DNA from: Noviherbaspirillum saxi
GTDB taxonomy: Bacteria; Pseudomonadota; Gammaproteobacteria; Burkholderiales; Burkholderiaceae_D
Assembly: GCF_003591035.1 (NCBI RefSeq)
Contig: NZ_QYUO01000003.1
Location: forward strand, 682,001 to 746,000
Length of the DNA stretch: 64,000 nt
Direction of reading: 5' to 3'
This document shows, piece after piece, positions 43,381 to 53,782 of the stretch; the stretch's first letter is position 1; each line of letters starts with the position of its first letter. The position numbers were made by a program, and so were the translations under genes. The notes below the pieces were generated by a model. It saw only the letters and a program-made list of their open reading frames with translations, was not told the DNA's origin and searched no databases.

Positions 43381-44952
43381 ATGGAACTGAAACAAACCGG
43401 CATTACCGCGGCATCCCAAGCGCCACGGTATATTTTGATGCATCAAAATGACAACGTGGCGATTGTCGCCAATGATGGCGGACTGCCCGCCGGAACGGTT
43501 TTTCCGTGTGGATTAAGTCTGCGCGAGCGCGTTCCGCAAGGGCACAAGATCGCCTTGAAGGATTTGAAGGAAGGCGCCCCGATCCTGCGCTATGACGTCG
43601 TGATCGGCTATGCGGTACGCGATATCGCGCAGGGCAGCTGGATCGAAGAATCGCTCGTGCGCATGCCGCCGGCACGTGAACTGGAAGATTTGCCGATTGC
43701 GACCCGCGTACCCGCCAAGGCCGAACCGCTGGAAGCTTATACCTTCATGGGCTATCGCAATGCCGATGGCAGCGTGGGCACCCGCAATATTCTTGCGATC
43801 AGCACTACCGTGCAGTGCGTATCCGGCGTTGTCGACTATGCGGTAAAGCGGGTCAAGGAGCAACTGCTGCACAAGTATCCGAATGTCGACGATGTGATCG
43901 GGATCGAGCATAGCTATGGCTGCGGCGTCGCGATCGAGGCGCCCGGCGCTGAAATACCGATTCGCACGCTGCGCAATATTGCGACCAATCCCAATTTCGG
44001 CGGCGAGCCGGTGGTGGTCAGTCTCGGCTGTGAAAAATTGCAGCCGGCCCGGCTCTTTCCTGCCGGCGCGATCCCGATTCAGGATACCGAATCGAATCTT
44101 GTCGTCTTGCAGGATGCCCAGCACGTCGGCTTTGAATCGATGATTCAATCGATCGTGAAGACTGCGGAAAGGCAGCTCGAAAAACTGAATCGCCGCCAGC
44201 GCGTCGAGTGTCCGGCCTCCGAGCTGGTGGTCGGCGTGCAATGCGGCGGCAGCGACGCGTTTTCCGGGGTGACGGCCAATCCTGCGGTTGGCTTTGCGAC
44301 CGACTTGCTGGTGCGCGCCGGTGCGACGGTGATGTTTTCCGAGGTGACCGAAGTGCGCGACGGCATTGACCAGTTGACCTCGCGCGCGGTGAATGCCGAA
44401 GTCGCCCAGGCGATGATCCGCGAGATGGAGTGGTACGACAATTACCTGAAGAAGGGCGGGGTAGACCGCAGCGCCAACACGACGCCCGGCAACAAGAAAG
44501 GCGGCCTGTCCAATATCGTGGAAAAGGCGATGGGGTCGATCGTCAAATCCGGTTCCAGCCCGATTTCCGGCGTGCTGGCCCCTGGCGAGAAGGCAAGGCA
44601 GAAAGGTTTGCTGTACGCGGCGACTCCTGCCAGCGACTTTATCTGCGGCACGCTGCAGGTGGCGTCCGGCATCAATATGCATGTTTTCACGACCGGGCGC
44701 GGCACGCCTTACGGCCTGGCTTCCGTACCGGTGATCAAGGTCGCGACGCGCGACGATCTTGCACGACGCTGGCATGACTTGATGGATGTGAACGCAGGCC
44801 GCATCGCCAGCGGCGGCGCCACGATTGAAGACATCGGCTGGGAACTCTTCCATCTGATGCTCGATGTCGCCAGCGGTCGCAAGAAGACTTGGGCAGAACA
44901 CTGGAAGCTGCATAACTCTCTGGCACTGTTCAACCCGGCGCCGGTGACCTGA
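43381..44952 (+). CDS. garD: Galactarate (D-glucarate-type) dehydratase, UxaA/GarD family
   Basis: 523 residues, the length of GarD. N-terminal SAF-like domain (about 20-105) and the large UxaA domain with [60 protein letters not shown] and [20 protein letters not shown]. The enzyme removes water from galactarate to give 5-keto-4-deoxyglucarate, the substrate of the kdgD product encoded at 56711. An altronate dehydratase role is less likely, since UxaA proteins have no such partner pathway here. A motif of the shared operator lies upstream. Confidence 0.85.
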   Translation: MELKQTGITAASQAPRYILMHQNDNVAIVANDGGLPAGTVFPCGLSLRERVPQGHKIALKDLKEGAPILRYDVVIGYAVRDIAQGSWIEESLVRMPPARELEDLPIATRVPAKAEPLEAYTFMGYRNADGSVGTRNILAISTTVQCVSGVVDYAVKRVKEQLLHKYPNVDDVIGIEHSYGCGVAIEAPGAEIPIRTLRNIATNPNFGGEPVVVSLGCEKLQPARLFPAGAIPIQDTESNLVVLQDAQHVGFESMIQSIVKTAERQLEKLNRRQRVECPASELVVGVQCGGSDAFSGVTANPAVGFATDLLVRAGATVMFSEVTEVRDGIDQLTSRAVNAEVAQAMIREMEWYDNYLKKGGVDRSANTTPGNKKGGLSNIVEKAMGSIVKSGSSPISGVLAPGEKARQKGLLYAATPASDFICGTLQVASGINMHVFTTGRGTPYGLASVPVIKVATRDDLARRWHDLMDVNAGRIASGGATIEDIGWELFHLMLDVASGRKKTWAEHWKLHNSLALFNPAPVT

Positions 44953-45211
44953 TGCATTGACGAAGTAGGACGGCAAAACTGTCGTCAGTTCAGGCAGGCT
45001 CCATTTCGCCATCTTTGCTTGTCGCAACGACCCAGCCATCGTCGCTTTCGTTTCTGATGGCACACGCTGACCATCCGTCGTTTCGGGCGTTGCACCGCGT
45101 CCGGGGCCAGACACGGTGCTACATTTCTACATTGATATGTGTGGCATTGCCTACGTGTCACGCAAGGCCTTGCCGCGATGCCAGAAGCCATAGTTGCGTC
45201 ACTAAAAAAGA

Positions 45212-45243
45212 AAACCGTTCCAGCGCGAATGCTGGAACGGTTT
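45212..45243 (-). terminator. Rho-independent terminator of the porin gene
   Basis: Stem AAACCGTTCCAGC / GCTGGAACGGTTT with a six-base loop, followed on the minus strand by TTTTCTTTTTTAG. It may also serve the rightward garD transcript. Confidence 0.8.
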
Positions 45244-45320
45244 CAGTGCGTCACTCAACAGGTCGAGTGACGGGCTACGTCGGGCAGGTTCTCTACCCGG
45301 CTAGTCGTGTGTGGTCCAAA

Positions 45321-46361
45321 TCAGAATGTGTGGCGAACGCCGATTGCCAAACCTTTGTTGCCGGTGCCGCCTTCGATCGAGCTGCCAACGGTGTAAGTAC
45401 GCGATACCGGGCCCTTGCCGCTCATCTTGCCGAACGAGGTGTACAGGGTGGTGCGCTTGGACAGTGCGTGCATGTAGCCGATGCCGTAGAAGTTTGCATC
45501 GTTGGTGGCGAGATCGTCGTTGCGGCGCACGTAGTTCGCCAGGAAGCGGCCCGCACCAACCGGCACGGTAACGCCGATCATTGCATCGTCGAACTCGGCG
45601 GTTGTTGTCACGCCGCGGTCAGCTTCGGTACGGCCGTAGGCAGCGTGCAGGGTTGCAACGCCGAAGTTGTAAGTGGCGCCGAGGACCAGATTTTGGTCGG
45701 AGCCCGCCAGCACTGCCGGTGTCACGCCAGCTGCGGTCGGACGGGTGTTGGTGTCTTGATATGCCAGGCGAACATTGATGGGGCCGGCAGCGTAGCTGAC
45801 GGAACCGCCGAGGTAGCGGCCGGCGGAGTTGTTGCCTGCGACTTCGCCGAAGCCGTAGCCGAGGTCAGCCTGGAAACCACCGAATTTTGGCGTGGTGTAC
45901 AGAATACCGTTGTCGAAACGGCTGACATAGCCGCGTGCAAACAGGTTCACGGTCTTGGCGGTCAGGCCGTTGCCGAACGGGTCGATGGCGCCGAGCGTGA
46001 CGTCGATCGGTGTGTATTGACGGCCGAGCTTGACGCTGCCGAAGCCGCCTTGCAGGCCGACGAAAGCCTGACGGCCGAACAACAGACCGCCTTGGCCCAT
46101 GACGCCGGTGTCTGCCTGAAAACCGCTTTCGATGGTGAAGAGAGCGGACAGACCGCCGCCGAGGTCTTCCGTGCCTCGGAAGCCGACGCGGGAGCCGTTG
46201 GCAATGCCGCTAGTGAGCTTGTTGACGGAACCAACTGCGGGAGAGCCGGATTCACGGACATAGCCGAGGTCCATCAAACCGTAGACGGTCACATTGGTTT
46301 GAGCGGCTGCAGAGCCGGAAATTGCGCCCAGTACGGCAAGCGCGAGCAAGGTCTTTTTCAT
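45321..46361 (-). CDS. Outer-membrane general porin (Burkholderiales porin family)
   Basis: 346 residues from ATG 46361, AGGAGAAACC upstream. Signal peptide KKTLLALAVLGAISGSAAAQ then TNVTVYGLMDLGYV, a 16-strand-type beta-barrel pattern rich in Gly and aromatic residues (GNGLTAKTVNLFARGYVSRFDNGI), and the C-terminal GLAIGVRHTF ending in Phe, as needed for assembly. Its neighbours suggest uptake of sugar acids. Two copies of the shared operator lie in the divergent region upstream. Confidence 0.9.
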   Translation of the reverse strand: MKKTLLALAVLGAISGSAAAQTNVTVYGLMDLGYVRESGSPAVGSVNKLTSGIANGSRVGFRGTEDLGGGLSALFTIESGFQADTGVMGQGGLLFGRQAFVGLQGGFGSVKLGRQYTPIDVTLGAIDPFGNGLTAKTVNLFARGYVSRFDNGILYTTPKFGGFQADLGYGFGEVAGNNSAGRYLGGSVSYAAGPINVRLAYQDTNTRPTAAGVTPAVLAGSDQNLVLGATYNFGVATLHAAYGRTEADRGVTTTAEFDDAMIGVTVPVGAGRFLANYVRRNDDLATNDANFYGIGYMHALSKRTTLYTSFGKMSGKGPVSRTYTVGSSIEGGTGNKGLAIGVRHTF

Positions 46362-46756
46362 TATGGTTTCTCCTAAAGGTGCTTCATTCAAGTTTTTATC
46401 AGCGGCGAGCCGCTGGTCCTGCCAAACTTCCAGGCCCCTCGACGGGAAGCGAGATGTTTTGCCGCTTCACGCATCCAGGTTTCCCTCTCTTCATAGGCCA
46501 TTCAATGCCGATGATCTTCCTGCGGCCTTGATGCAAGCCGCCGCGCATTCTTTTCGTCTGCCTGATTTTTAGGCAAAGGAAGTTCCTGACAAGCCTGAGA
46601 CAGGCTTGTACGCTGGTGTGTCTGTTGTGTTTTGGCGCCTGCTTTCGCGTCGATCCATCGGTCATCGCGGGTCTGACCGGCTGCAGCTTTTGCGGCGACG
46701 CCTCTTCTACGCTCCACGAAAAATCTTCAGGCTTTTAACTTGCTCTCGATGTCACA

Positions 46757-46766
46757 CATCATACAA
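46757..46766 (+). promoter_or_regulatory. CATCATACAA operator (porin/oxidoreductase region)
   Basis: CACACATCATACAAAT, identical over 16 bases to the copy at 51128 before dctP. Probable FadR/GntR-type binding site. Confidence 0.6.
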
Positions 46767-47102
46767 ATCATTTTTTTAAAATACAACGAAAAGTTTTATT
46801 GATGTGTTGTTTAAAGGAAGTTGGCTACTGTTTTTATAGGCTGAAACTTATCGGTGCTTGCCAGGAAAATCACCTTTTAGGGCTTCATTTTTATTGAAAA
46901 ATGGCGATTTTCCTAACACTTACCCTACGATTTTTCATCGATTTGCACTATAACGCGCTCGCATCGATGTCGATAACCCGTTCTAGTTAGCGGGGAGCAT
47001 TGATAGCGACAGACATCCTCTGAGGTTCGCGCTTGGGTGCGCCGATGAATGCGCAACAAGTCATTGACAAGTAAGGCGAAAATTCCTTACCCTCCCATCG
47101 GA

Positions 47103-47112
47103 CATCATACAA
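47103..47112 (+). promoter_or_regulatory. CATCATACAA operator before the Gfo/Idh/MocA gene
   Basis: GGACATCATACAATT, 74 bases before the start at 47186, in a position to block transcription. Confidence 0.6.
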
Positions 47113-47185
47113 TTAATCAAGTGTGGCGCAGAAAACGTTTAACTGCTATAGAACAACCGACATACTGGAAAGCGGGGTTATCAGA

Positions 47186-48214
47186 ATGAGCAAACTTCGT
47201 ATAGGCGTGATTGGTGCCGGTATGGCATTCGCGCCGCATGCAAAAAGTTTGCAGGAGTCAGGTGCGGAACTGGAAGTCGTAACGGTGGTTGCCCGTTCCG
47301 AGGCGAGCAGGAACAAGGTGCGCGAGCAGTATGGTTTTGCCGTATCGGATTCTCCGGACGCGGTATGGAACGACAGATCGATCGACGCCGTCATGATCCT
47401 GACGCCGCCGAACACGCATCATGACCTGGTCTGCGCGGCAGCGCAGGCCGGCAAGCACATACTGCTGGAAAAACCGCTCGATGTATCGCTGAGCAAGGCG
47501 CGCGCGCTGGTCGAAGTCTGCGAGCGCAATAATGTCTTGCTGGGTGCCGTCTTTCAGCACCGCTTCAGGGAATCGAGCGTGCGGCTGCGGGATGTTTTTG
47601 CGCAAGGCGAACTGGGCGATATTGTTTCGATCTCGATTCAGGTTCCGTGGTGGCGCCCGCAAAGTTATTACGATGTGCCGGGACGCGGCACGCTGGAGCG
47701 TGATGGCGGCGGCGTGCTGCTCACGCAAGCGATTCATACGATCGACCTGGCGCTCAGTTTTGCGGGCACAGTGGAAAGCGTGTTTGCCTATGCGGCCACA
47801 AGCGCTGTACATCGCATGGAAACGGAAGATCTGGTCGCGGCCTCGCTCAGGTTCAAGAATGGCGCTATTGGCACGCTGCATGCCAGCACCGCTTGTTATC
47901 CCGGTTACGCGGAACAGATACGCATTGCCGGAACAAAAGGATCGGCGACGCTGGAGGGCGATGCGCTCGCGATCAATCTGTTCGACGGCAGACAAATCCT
48001 TTGCGGTTCGCCATCGGTCCAAGGCGGCGGGGCCGATCCGATGGCGTTTTCGCATCAGAGCCATTGCGCGCTGCTTCGCGCCTTCGTCCAAGCGGTACGG
48101 TCGCAATCCGCGCCGGTCCCGAGCGGACGCGACGCCTTGCGTGTCCACGTGCTGATTGAAGCGATGCTTCGCTCCGCGCGTGAAGCCAGGCCGGTGATGC
48201 TGGCCGATTGCTAA
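47186..48214 (+). CDS. Gfo/Idh/MocA-family sugar oxidoreductase
   Basis: 342 residues from ATG 47186. N-terminal Rossmann fold with RIGVIGAGMA (GxGxxA), LTPPNTHHDLVCAAAQAGKHILLEKPLD (conserved EKP) and a C-terminal half with GGGVLLTQAIHTIDLALSF (the conserved HxxD). The family oxidises sugars, inositols or sugar acids with NAD(P). The operator motif ties it to the uronate genes, perhaps as a galacturonate/aldose-type dehydrogenase; the exact substrate is not evident. Confidence 0.8.
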   Translation: MSKLRIGVIGAGMAFAPHAKSLQESGAELEVVTVVARSEASRNKVREQYGFAVSDSPDAVWNDRSIDAVMILTPPNTHHDLVCAAAQAGKHILLEKPLDVSLSKARALVEVCERNNVLLGAVFQHRFRESSVRLRDVFAQGELGDIVSISIQVPWWRPQSYYDVPGRGTLERDGGGVLLTQAIHTIDLALSFAGTVESVFAYAATSAVHRMETEDLVAASLRFKNGAIGTLHASTACYPGYAEQIRIAGTKGSATLEGDALAINLFDGRQILCGSPSVQGGGADPMAFSHQSHCALLRAFVQAVRSQSAPVPSGRDALRVHVLIEAMLRSAREARPVMLADC

Positions 48215-48319
48215 ACCAATATTTGAAAATGCGCGCAGAACGCATTCTGACAAAACCACGGACTGCCTTGGATAGCGGTGCCGCGGGTAGACGACAGGTC
48301 TGAAAACGGGAGAGAGACA

Positions 48320-49960
48320 ATGCATGCAGTTCAAAAATCGAGGGTATTTGCCCGGCTTCGTCAATCCATTCGGCTGGAATGGTTCAGAAACATGAGGATA
48401 TTTCCCAAGTTGCTGTCTTCTTTTCTGGTGGTGCTTGCATTGACGGTGTTGCTCAGCCTGTTTGCGATAACGCAGCTAAAAAAGGTCAATCACACTACGC
48501 TGGATCTGGAATCGCGCTGGCTTCCAGCCATCCAGAATCTGCTTGAAATCAAGGCAGGGATGGCCCAGCTGCGTGCCGAAGAGCTTGAGCACATACTCGC
48601 GGCCGACGACGTCAAGATGCGCACCCATGAAAAGCGCATGAGCGAATTGACGCAACGGCTGGCGACCGTGCGGGGCCAGTATGAGCAACTGGCCATTACC
48701 GCAAAAGAGCGGGAGACCTATGCCGAAGTCGTCAAGCTGTGGGAAGAGTACAAGACGGAGCATGACAATGTCGTTTCACTGTCGGCGGAAAACAAAAAGA
48801 ATGAAGCAATCATCTTCAATCGCGGTTCGCTGACGCGCCTGTATGGCGAAATGCGCGACGAAATCGACAAACTGGTCCAGACCACCCGAGAGGGTAGCGT
48901 GGCGGCGAGCCAGGCCGGTAACGAGGTATATCAGGAGTCGCAGGTGTGGGTGTCTTCCATGCTGAGCGGAACGGTCCTGCTCGGCCTGGTCTTTGCGTTT
49001 GCCATCGCACGCCAGGTATCGAGACCGCTGCAGCAAGCTGTCACGATTGCGCGCCGTGTTGCCGACGGCGATTTGCGTGCCGAGATTTCACCCGCGTCAA
49101 TGGATGAAACCGGCCAACTGATGATCGCGCTACGCGACATGAACGGCAGTCTGAAAAAGATTGTCGATGCAGTGCGCACCAGCAGTGACGCCATTGCCGA
49201 AACCTCGGCAGAGATCGCCATGGGGAACGGCGATCTGTCATCCCGTACCGAGCAGCAGGCCAGTTCGCTGGAAGAGACTGCGGCATCAATGGAAGAACTC
49301 ACGGCGACCGTCAGGCAAAACGCGGAGAATGCGAGCCAGGCAAACCAGTTGGCCGCCACTGCATCCGATATCGCTGGCCAAGGCGGCGAAGTGGTATCTC
49401 GCGTAGTAGAGACGATGGGCGCAATCAACGGTTCCGCGAAAAAGATAGTCGACATCATCGGCGTCATCGACGGGATTGCGTTTCAAACCAATATCCTTGC
49501 ATTGAACGCCGCCGTCGAAGCGGCAAGGGCGGGAGAACAGGGGCGCGGTTTTGCCGTCGTGGCGGCCGAAGTGCGCAGCCTGGCGCAGCGTTCCGCTGGC
49601 GCCGCTCGCGAAATCAAGACCTTGATTGACGATTCCGTGGAAAAAGTCGCAACCGGATCCCGCCTTGTTGACCAGGCCGGTGCCACGATAGCCGAGGTCG
49701 TCGCCAGCGTGCAGCGCGTCGGCACCATCGTGGCGGAAATCAGCGTGGCGAGCCAGGAACAGAATGAAGGAATCCAGCAGATCGGGCGTGCAATTGCTGA
49801 AATGGATCAAACGACGCAGCAGAATGCCGGCCTGGTCGAAGAAGCGAGCGCCGCTGCAAACGCGCTGCAGGATGAAACCAGGCGCATGGCGAATCTGGTC
49901 AGTGTGTTCAAGCTAAGCGATCAGGACGCTGCCGATATACGGCCATTGCACACAACTTAA
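48320..49960 (+). CDS. Methyl-accepting chemotaxis protein (4HB type)
   Basis: 546 residues from ATG 48320, GGGAGAGAG upstream. Membrane helix near residues 35-55 ([19 protein letters not shown]), four-helix-bundle periplasmic sensor (about 60-215), second helix ([23 protein letters not shown]), HAMP, then the signalling domain with the conserved hairpin ([48 protein letters not shown]). No CheR/CheB pentapeptide at the end. It follows the oxidoreductase gene by about 105 bases, so it may sense a sugar acid. Tsr/Tar-like in Burkholderiales. Confidence 0.9.
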   Translation: MHAVQKSRVFARLRQSIRLEWFRNMRIFPKLLSSFLVVLALTVLLSLFAITQLKKVNHTTLDLESRWLPAIQNLLEIKAGMAQLRAEELEHILAADDVKMRTHEKRMSELTQRLATVRGQYEQLAITAKERETYAEVVKLWEEYKTEHDNVVSLSAENKKNEAIIFNRGSLTRLYGEMRDEIDKLVQTTREGSVAASQAGNEVYQESQVWVSSMLSGTVLLGLVFAFAIARQVSRPLQQAVTIARRVADGDLRAEISPASMDETGQLMIALRDMNGSLKKIVDAVRTSSDAIAETSAEIAMGNGDLSSRTEQQASSLEETAASMEELTATVRQNAENASQANQLAATASDIAGQGGEVVSRVVETMGAINGSAKKIVDIIGVIDGIAFQTNILALNAAVEAARAGEQGRGFAVVAAEVRSLAQRSAGAAREIKTLIDDSVEKVATGSRLVDQAGATIAEVVASVQRVGTIVAEISVASQEQNEGIQQIGRAIAEMDQTTQQNAGLVEEASAAANALQDETRRMANLVSVFKLSDQDAADIRPLHTT

Positions 49961-50051
49961 CGGCTCCGGCCGCATCGTTAACGCTTGCCGTTTGAACGCT
50001 CCGGGACTTCGTCACCGTTGATGTCGGAAATGCTCTAATGAACAGTATCGT

Positions 50052-50744
50052 TCATGGTTCGCCGGGAGGAACGGCGCCGAAAACGGAGGATTCCGTACAG
50101 GGGTTGTCCCAGGAGTTGTCGAACAGAACAGTTTCGACGCGTCGGCGTTGATCCCATTTTTCGATTTCCAGCATGGGCATAGGATAAAACTCCTCCACAT
50201 GACCAACGCAAAGAATGGCAATAGGTTTGCTGCCATCTGGCATTTTGCATATTTGCTGTAAGACACCAGGATCGAACATCGATACCCAGCCTACACCGAT
50301 ACCCTCGGCTCTCGCGGCCAACCAGAAATTTTGAATAGCACAGGATGCTGATGCCAAATCCATTTCTGGCATCGTCCGTCTTCCGAAAACATAAGCCTCG
50401 CGCTTTTCCATGAGGCCGACGACCAAAAGTTCCCCGCATGAAAGGATGCCTTCTACCTTCAGCCGCATAAAGTCGTCGGAACGTTTGCCTAACGCCTCTG
50501 CAGTAAGCAGCCGCTCTTCATTCACATGGCGATGAATAGCCTGCCGTAAGTCAGGATTGGTAATGCGGATGAATTTCCATGGCTGCATATAGCCGACACT
50601 TGGTGCGAGGTGGGCGGCATTGACGAAACGCCCAAGCTGCTCCGGTTCGATGGGCAAAGGCAGAAAGTGACGCATATCACGTCGTTCCTGAATCGCCCGA
50701 TAGACAGCCTGAATTTCTTGTTGCGAGAATCTGTGTTTTTGCAT
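50052..50744 (-). CDS. bluB: BluB-like flavin-dependent 5,6-dimethylbenzimidazole synthase
   Basis: 230 residues. Nitroreductase fold with the BluB features RRDMRHF (FMN site), AAHLAPSVGYMQPWKF, RLKVEGILSCGELLVVGL and EGIGVGWVSMFDP. BluB breaks down FMNH2 to make the lower ligand of vitamin B12. It stands alone; no cobalamin riboswitch was recognised in front, and no other B12 genes are near. A generic nitroreductase is a weaker alternative. Confidence 0.82.
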   Translation of the reverse strand: MQKHRFSQQEIQAVYRAIQERRDMRHFLPLPIEPEQLGRFVNAAHLAPSVGYMQPWKFIRITNPDLRQAIHRHVNEERLLTAEALGKRSDDFMRLKVEGILSCGELLVVGLMEKREAYVFGRRTMPEMDLASASCAIQNFWLAARAEGIGVGWVSMFDPGVLQQICKMPDGSKPIAILCVGHVEEFYPMPMLEIEKWDQRRRVETVLFDNSWDNPCTESSVFGAVPPGEP

Positions 50745-50893
50745 GTTTTGCTGCCAACGTTTATCTACTCGTTATGAACGCATTAATGCAGAAAAATGAC
50801 AATACCTATGATGATTTCTACTGAGAAATGTAGGAAAACGGTTGTTATTCTGGTCAATCTTCACATGATGGCAAAAATGAGGACGGCTGCTTA

Positions 50894-51081
50894 TACCAGT
50901 CCCGACCCATAACGTGACATGACAGCGCGTCTTTTTCCGGGGGCGCCGAGCCGGGGGCGCCGAGCCGCCTGCCAGCGCTGTACCCGTTCACATTAGCCCG
51001 CTAGCTATTGATTCTTCTTGCGTCTTGCCAGTCGAAACAATCCATTGATTTCATTTGTAACTTTATGAGACAGGATTGGTA
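50894..51081. mobile_element. MITE-like element, TTA target duplication
   Basis: 188 bp. The left end TACCAGTCCCGACCCATAAC and the inverted right end TACCAATCCTGTCTCATAAA agree at most positions over about 26 bases. TTA flanks both sides (50891-50893, 51082-51084). It contains a tandem GGGGGCGCCGAGCC near 50940-50967. No coding capacity. A solo copy of one end is at 23933. Confidence 0.6.
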
Positions 51082-51127
51082 TTACGCCCGGCACGCGGCG
51101 TCTCCATCGTCGCGTATCAATATCACA

Positions 51128-51137
51128 CATCATACAA
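51128..51137 (+). promoter_or_regulatory. CATCATACAA operator before orphan dctP
   Basis: CACACATCATACAAAT, about 260 bases before the start; paired with the variant at 51297. Confidence 0.6.
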
Positions 51138-51296
51138 ATAAGTGGTAAATGCAAGGCATACTCAAGAGGAGGTTAATTGATAATTTGCCTATTTTCTCTA
51201 TAAATCGCCAAATAAATTAAAAGTTTAACGTTTACCGAAGGGAAAAGCGCGATGACACAACGGGAAAAACTTTTCTTTACATCAGACATCTTACAT

Positions 51297-51306
51297 ATAT
51301 AATGAC
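51297..51306 (+). promoter_or_regulatory. CATCTTACAT operator before orphan dctP
   Basis: CAGACATCTTACATATATAATG; it overlaps a TATAAT-like -10 (51308-51313), so binding would block the promoter. Confidence 0.6.
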
Positions 51307-51395
51307 GTCACACCATGCAGTTGGATGGCGAGCACTGACACACAGTACGACCGGCTGGGACATTAACAATTAACACCATTAACGGAGACGAGTAC

Positions 51396-52379
51396 ATGAA
51401 ATCGAAACAAGGATTGTTCGCAAAGCCGCTTTTGGCTGCACTTATCGCTGGTATTTCCCTGATCGGCCATGCGAAGGATTTCCGTTCGTCGGATGTGCAT
51501 CCGACCGATTATCCGACGGTGCAGGCCGTCACGCAGATGGGCAAGGTGCTCAATGAGCAGACCAAGGGCCGGCTCGGTGTGAAAGTGTTCGCCAACAGCG
51601 CGATGGGTTCGGAAAAGGATACGGTCGAGCAAGTCAAGATCGGCGCACTGGACATGGTGCGCATCAATAGCGCGGTGCTGCATGCGATTTCGCCGGCGAT
51701 GATGGTGCCGTCGCTGCCGTTCCTGTTCCGTTCCACGCAGCATATGCGCGACACCCTCGACGGCCCGATCGGCGACCAGATCCTGGCCTCGCTGGAAAAG
51801 GAAGGCTTCGTCGGTCTGGCCTTCTATGACAGCGGCTCGCGCTCGTTCTACACGACCAAGAAGCCGATCAATACCGTGGCCGACATGAAAGGCATGAAGA
51901 TCCGGGTGCAGCAATCGGAGATGTGGGTAGCGATCATGCAGGCGCTGGGTGCGAATGCGACGCCGATGCCGTATGCGGAAGTCTATACGGCCTTGAAGAC
52001 TGGCCTGGTCGACGGCGCGGAAAACAACTGGCCGTCGTTCGAATCGTCGCGTCACTATGAAGCGGCCAAGTATTACAGCCGCACCGAGCATTCGATGGCG
52101 CCGGAAGTGCTGGTCTTTTCGAAGAAGGTATGGGATGGCTTGTCGAAGGAAGACCAGCAGATGATCCGCAAGGCGGCCAAGGAATCGGTACCGCACATGC
52201 GCAAGCTGTGGGACGAGCGTGAAGCCAAGGCGCGCCAGGTAGTGACGGGCGGCGGTGCACAGATCAATGACGTGGACAAGGCGGGCTTTGCGGCGGCGAT
52301 GAAGCCGGTGTACGACCGTTTCGTGACCGACCCTGCACTGAAGGACCTCGTCGTCCGCATTCAGAACGGCGCCAAGTAA
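51396..52379 (+). CDS. dctP: TRAP transporter solute-binding protein DctP (orphan copy)
   Basis: 327 residues, GGAGACG upstream. Signal peptide (LLAALIAGISLIGHA) then the DctP fold; KRTLVDGAENNWPSF-type KTGLVDGAENNWPSFESSRHYE and GLAFYDSGSRSFYTTKKPI are the ligand-binding landmarks. The mature protein is almost identical to the one at 60079: I count only about five residue changes, while the signal peptides differ fully. No dctQ or dctM follows; it must use the membrane genes at 61147-62969. Sugar acids are the likely ligands. Confidence 0.92.
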   Translation: MKSKQGLFAKPLLAALIAGISLIGHAKDFRSSDVHPTDYPTVQAVTQMGKVLNEQTKGRLGVKVFANSAMGSEKDTVEQVKIGALDMVRINSAVLHAISPAMMVPSLPFLFRSTQHMRDTLDGPIGDQILASLEKEGFVGLAFYDSGSRSFYTTKKPINTVADMKGMKIRVQQSEMWVAIMQALGANATPMPYAEVYTALKTGLVDGAENNWPSFESSRHYEAAKYYSRTEHSMAPEVLVFSKKVWDGLSKEDQQMIRKAAKESVPHMRKLWDEREAKARQVVTGGGAQINDVDKAGFAAAMKPVYDRFVTDPALKDLVVRIQNGAK

Positions 52380-52487
52380 TCGGCTTTGCAGGCGATGCGC
52401 ACTCGTATGTCAATGAGCTTCATGCACGTATTTGGCAAAATCGTCCAATAAAGAATTTTTAGGTCAGATGTCTCCCCCCCAAGGGTT

Positions 52488-52520
52488 AAGGCCATGCCGG
52501 TGAGGGCATGGCCTTTTTTT
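52488..52520 (+). terminator. Rho-independent terminator of orphan dctP
   Basis: AAGGCCATGCC / GGCATGGCCTT stem (52488-52498, 52505-52515) with loop GGTGAG and seven Ts. Confidence 0.9.
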
Positions 52521-52546
52521 ATGAGGACAGGGAAATCCGGAGCCGG

Positions 52547-53350
52547 TCAGGCTGAGTACTCTTTAAGCTTCCCGATTGGCTGTTGACCTGAGGTTTCCCC
52601 AAAGAAGATGCGATTCAAGGCTTGCGTGATATGTGCATGCATCGCATTGCGTGCACCGACTGCATCCTGGCGGATAATCGCATCGATAACTGCCCGATGC
52701 TCTTGTTGCGCAATCATCTGGCGAGCAACACTCCGGTCGCGGGATAAATTGCGCGAAAGGCTCATGCTGAAACGCGTCTGGTCCTTGATGGAAAGAAGCA
52801 CCGAGTAAAACAGATGGTTCTTGGAGGCCGCGGCAATCGCAAGGTGAAACGCAAAATCCTCATCCGTGCCGAGCGTTCCGCGCTTGATCGCATCGTCCAG
52901 GGCCCCGTAGGCAGCTTCTATCTGTTCGATGTCATTGTCGTCCCGCATCATCGCCGCCAGTTCTGCTGCGCCGCTTTCGATACCTAACCGAAACTCGTAG
53001 CATCTCTGGATATCGGAAAGGCTATCCAAGTCGGTGAATTTCAAGATAGGCTGGTTGGGAGGACGTCCGACATAGCTGCCGGATCCTTGACGGGAAAGGA
53101 TCAATCCACCGGCTCTCAAACGCGCCAGCGCTTCGCGTACGGTCGGCCTTGATACCTTGAATTTTTCGCTCAAGGATTCTTCGCTGGGCAGACGTTCACC
53201 TTCCTTCAACTCCCCATCGACGATGGACTTGAAGATGGATCCGAACATCATGTCGGCCAGATTTTCGCGCTTCTTAATCAGATACTCCGCTTTCAGGTTC
53301 GGCCCACGCCGTGCCAAAGTGCACGACAGAAAGAACGCCGCCGATCCCAA
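52547..53350 (-). CDS. FadR-subfamily GntR transcriptional regulator
   Basis: Winged helix-turn-helix (about residues 33-105: FKSIVDGELKEGERLPSEESLSEKFKVSRPTVREALARLRAGGLI) and a C-terminal all-helical FCD domain (about 120-260) with the usual metal/ligand-site positions (DFAFHLAIAAASKNHL). It should bind a sugar acid or its derivative and release the operator. Convergent with orphan dctP. The start is uncertain: TTG 53350 is the far end and ATG 53251 the first ATG. Confidence 0.85.
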   Translation of the reverse strand: MGSAAFFLSCTLARRGPNLKAEYLIKKRENLADMMFGSIFKSIVDGELKEGERLPSEESLSEKFKVSRPTVREALARLRAGGLILSRQGSGSYVGRPPNQPILKFTDLDSLSDIQRCYEFRLGIESGAAELAAMMRDDNDIEQIEAAYGALDDAIKRGTLGTDEDFAFHLAIAAASKNHLFYSVLLSIKDQTRFSMSLSRNLSRDRSVARQMIAQQEHRAVIDAIIRQDAVGARNAMHAHITQALNRIFFGETSGQQPIGKLKEYSA

Positions 53351-53782
53351 GTATCTTTCAGTGAATGATGTCCAGGACGGGCGGGTTGCTGTTTTCGCAG
53401 TATACCCGGTTCGAGATTCTTGGCGTAAACCTGCCCCCGCCCTCTCGCCGGATTGCCGATCGCGGCGTTGCTGGAAAGTGGTGCCTTCGCGAGCAGCACC
53501 AGGCGCATTACGGCAATGGCGGAAAATGTCACGAGGGCAGGGAATTCGTTCAGCATATCGACTGCTTCAAGCCAAAATGGCGGATCGGATCGCGCACGAA
53601 TAGAATGGTGGACGAAGGCATGCGCCTCACATGTTCATGCGAGGCAATTTGTGGAAAGGAATGTTTTATAGTTCCGGTTTGCGTCGGCAAGGATTGACCT
53701 TCCACAACCGCCTTCGTCAACCTTGATCTATGTTGATGCTAGGCGAGGCAAAGGGGACCAACGATCTCACAAGGAGGTCATG
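53351..53782. other. Intergenic region, nothing recognised
   Basis: No operator copy, hairpin or credible gene between the regulator and the SnoaL-like gene, except the AAGGAGG at 53771-53777. Confidence 0.4.

Larger units (their letters stand above)
46362..47185. other. Divergent control region between porin and oxidoreductase
   Basis: This 824-base region holds operator copies at 46757 and 47103. The rest is AT-rich near 46,740-46,960, in contrast with the flanks, and probably holds the porin promoter. No gene is convincing. Confidence 0.5.
50745..51395. other. Intergenic region with MITE and operators
   Basis: Holds the MITE-like element at 50894-51081 and two operator copies at 51128 and 51297. 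No gene is visible. Confidence 0.6.

Noticed and set aside
45015-46376. 453-codon plus-strand frame
   Set aside because: Antisense of the porin gene, which has a signal peptide, beta-barrel pattern and terminal Phe.
52547-52800. Overlap of regulator 3' end with plus-strand ORF
   Set aside because: Antisense shadow of the FCD domain.
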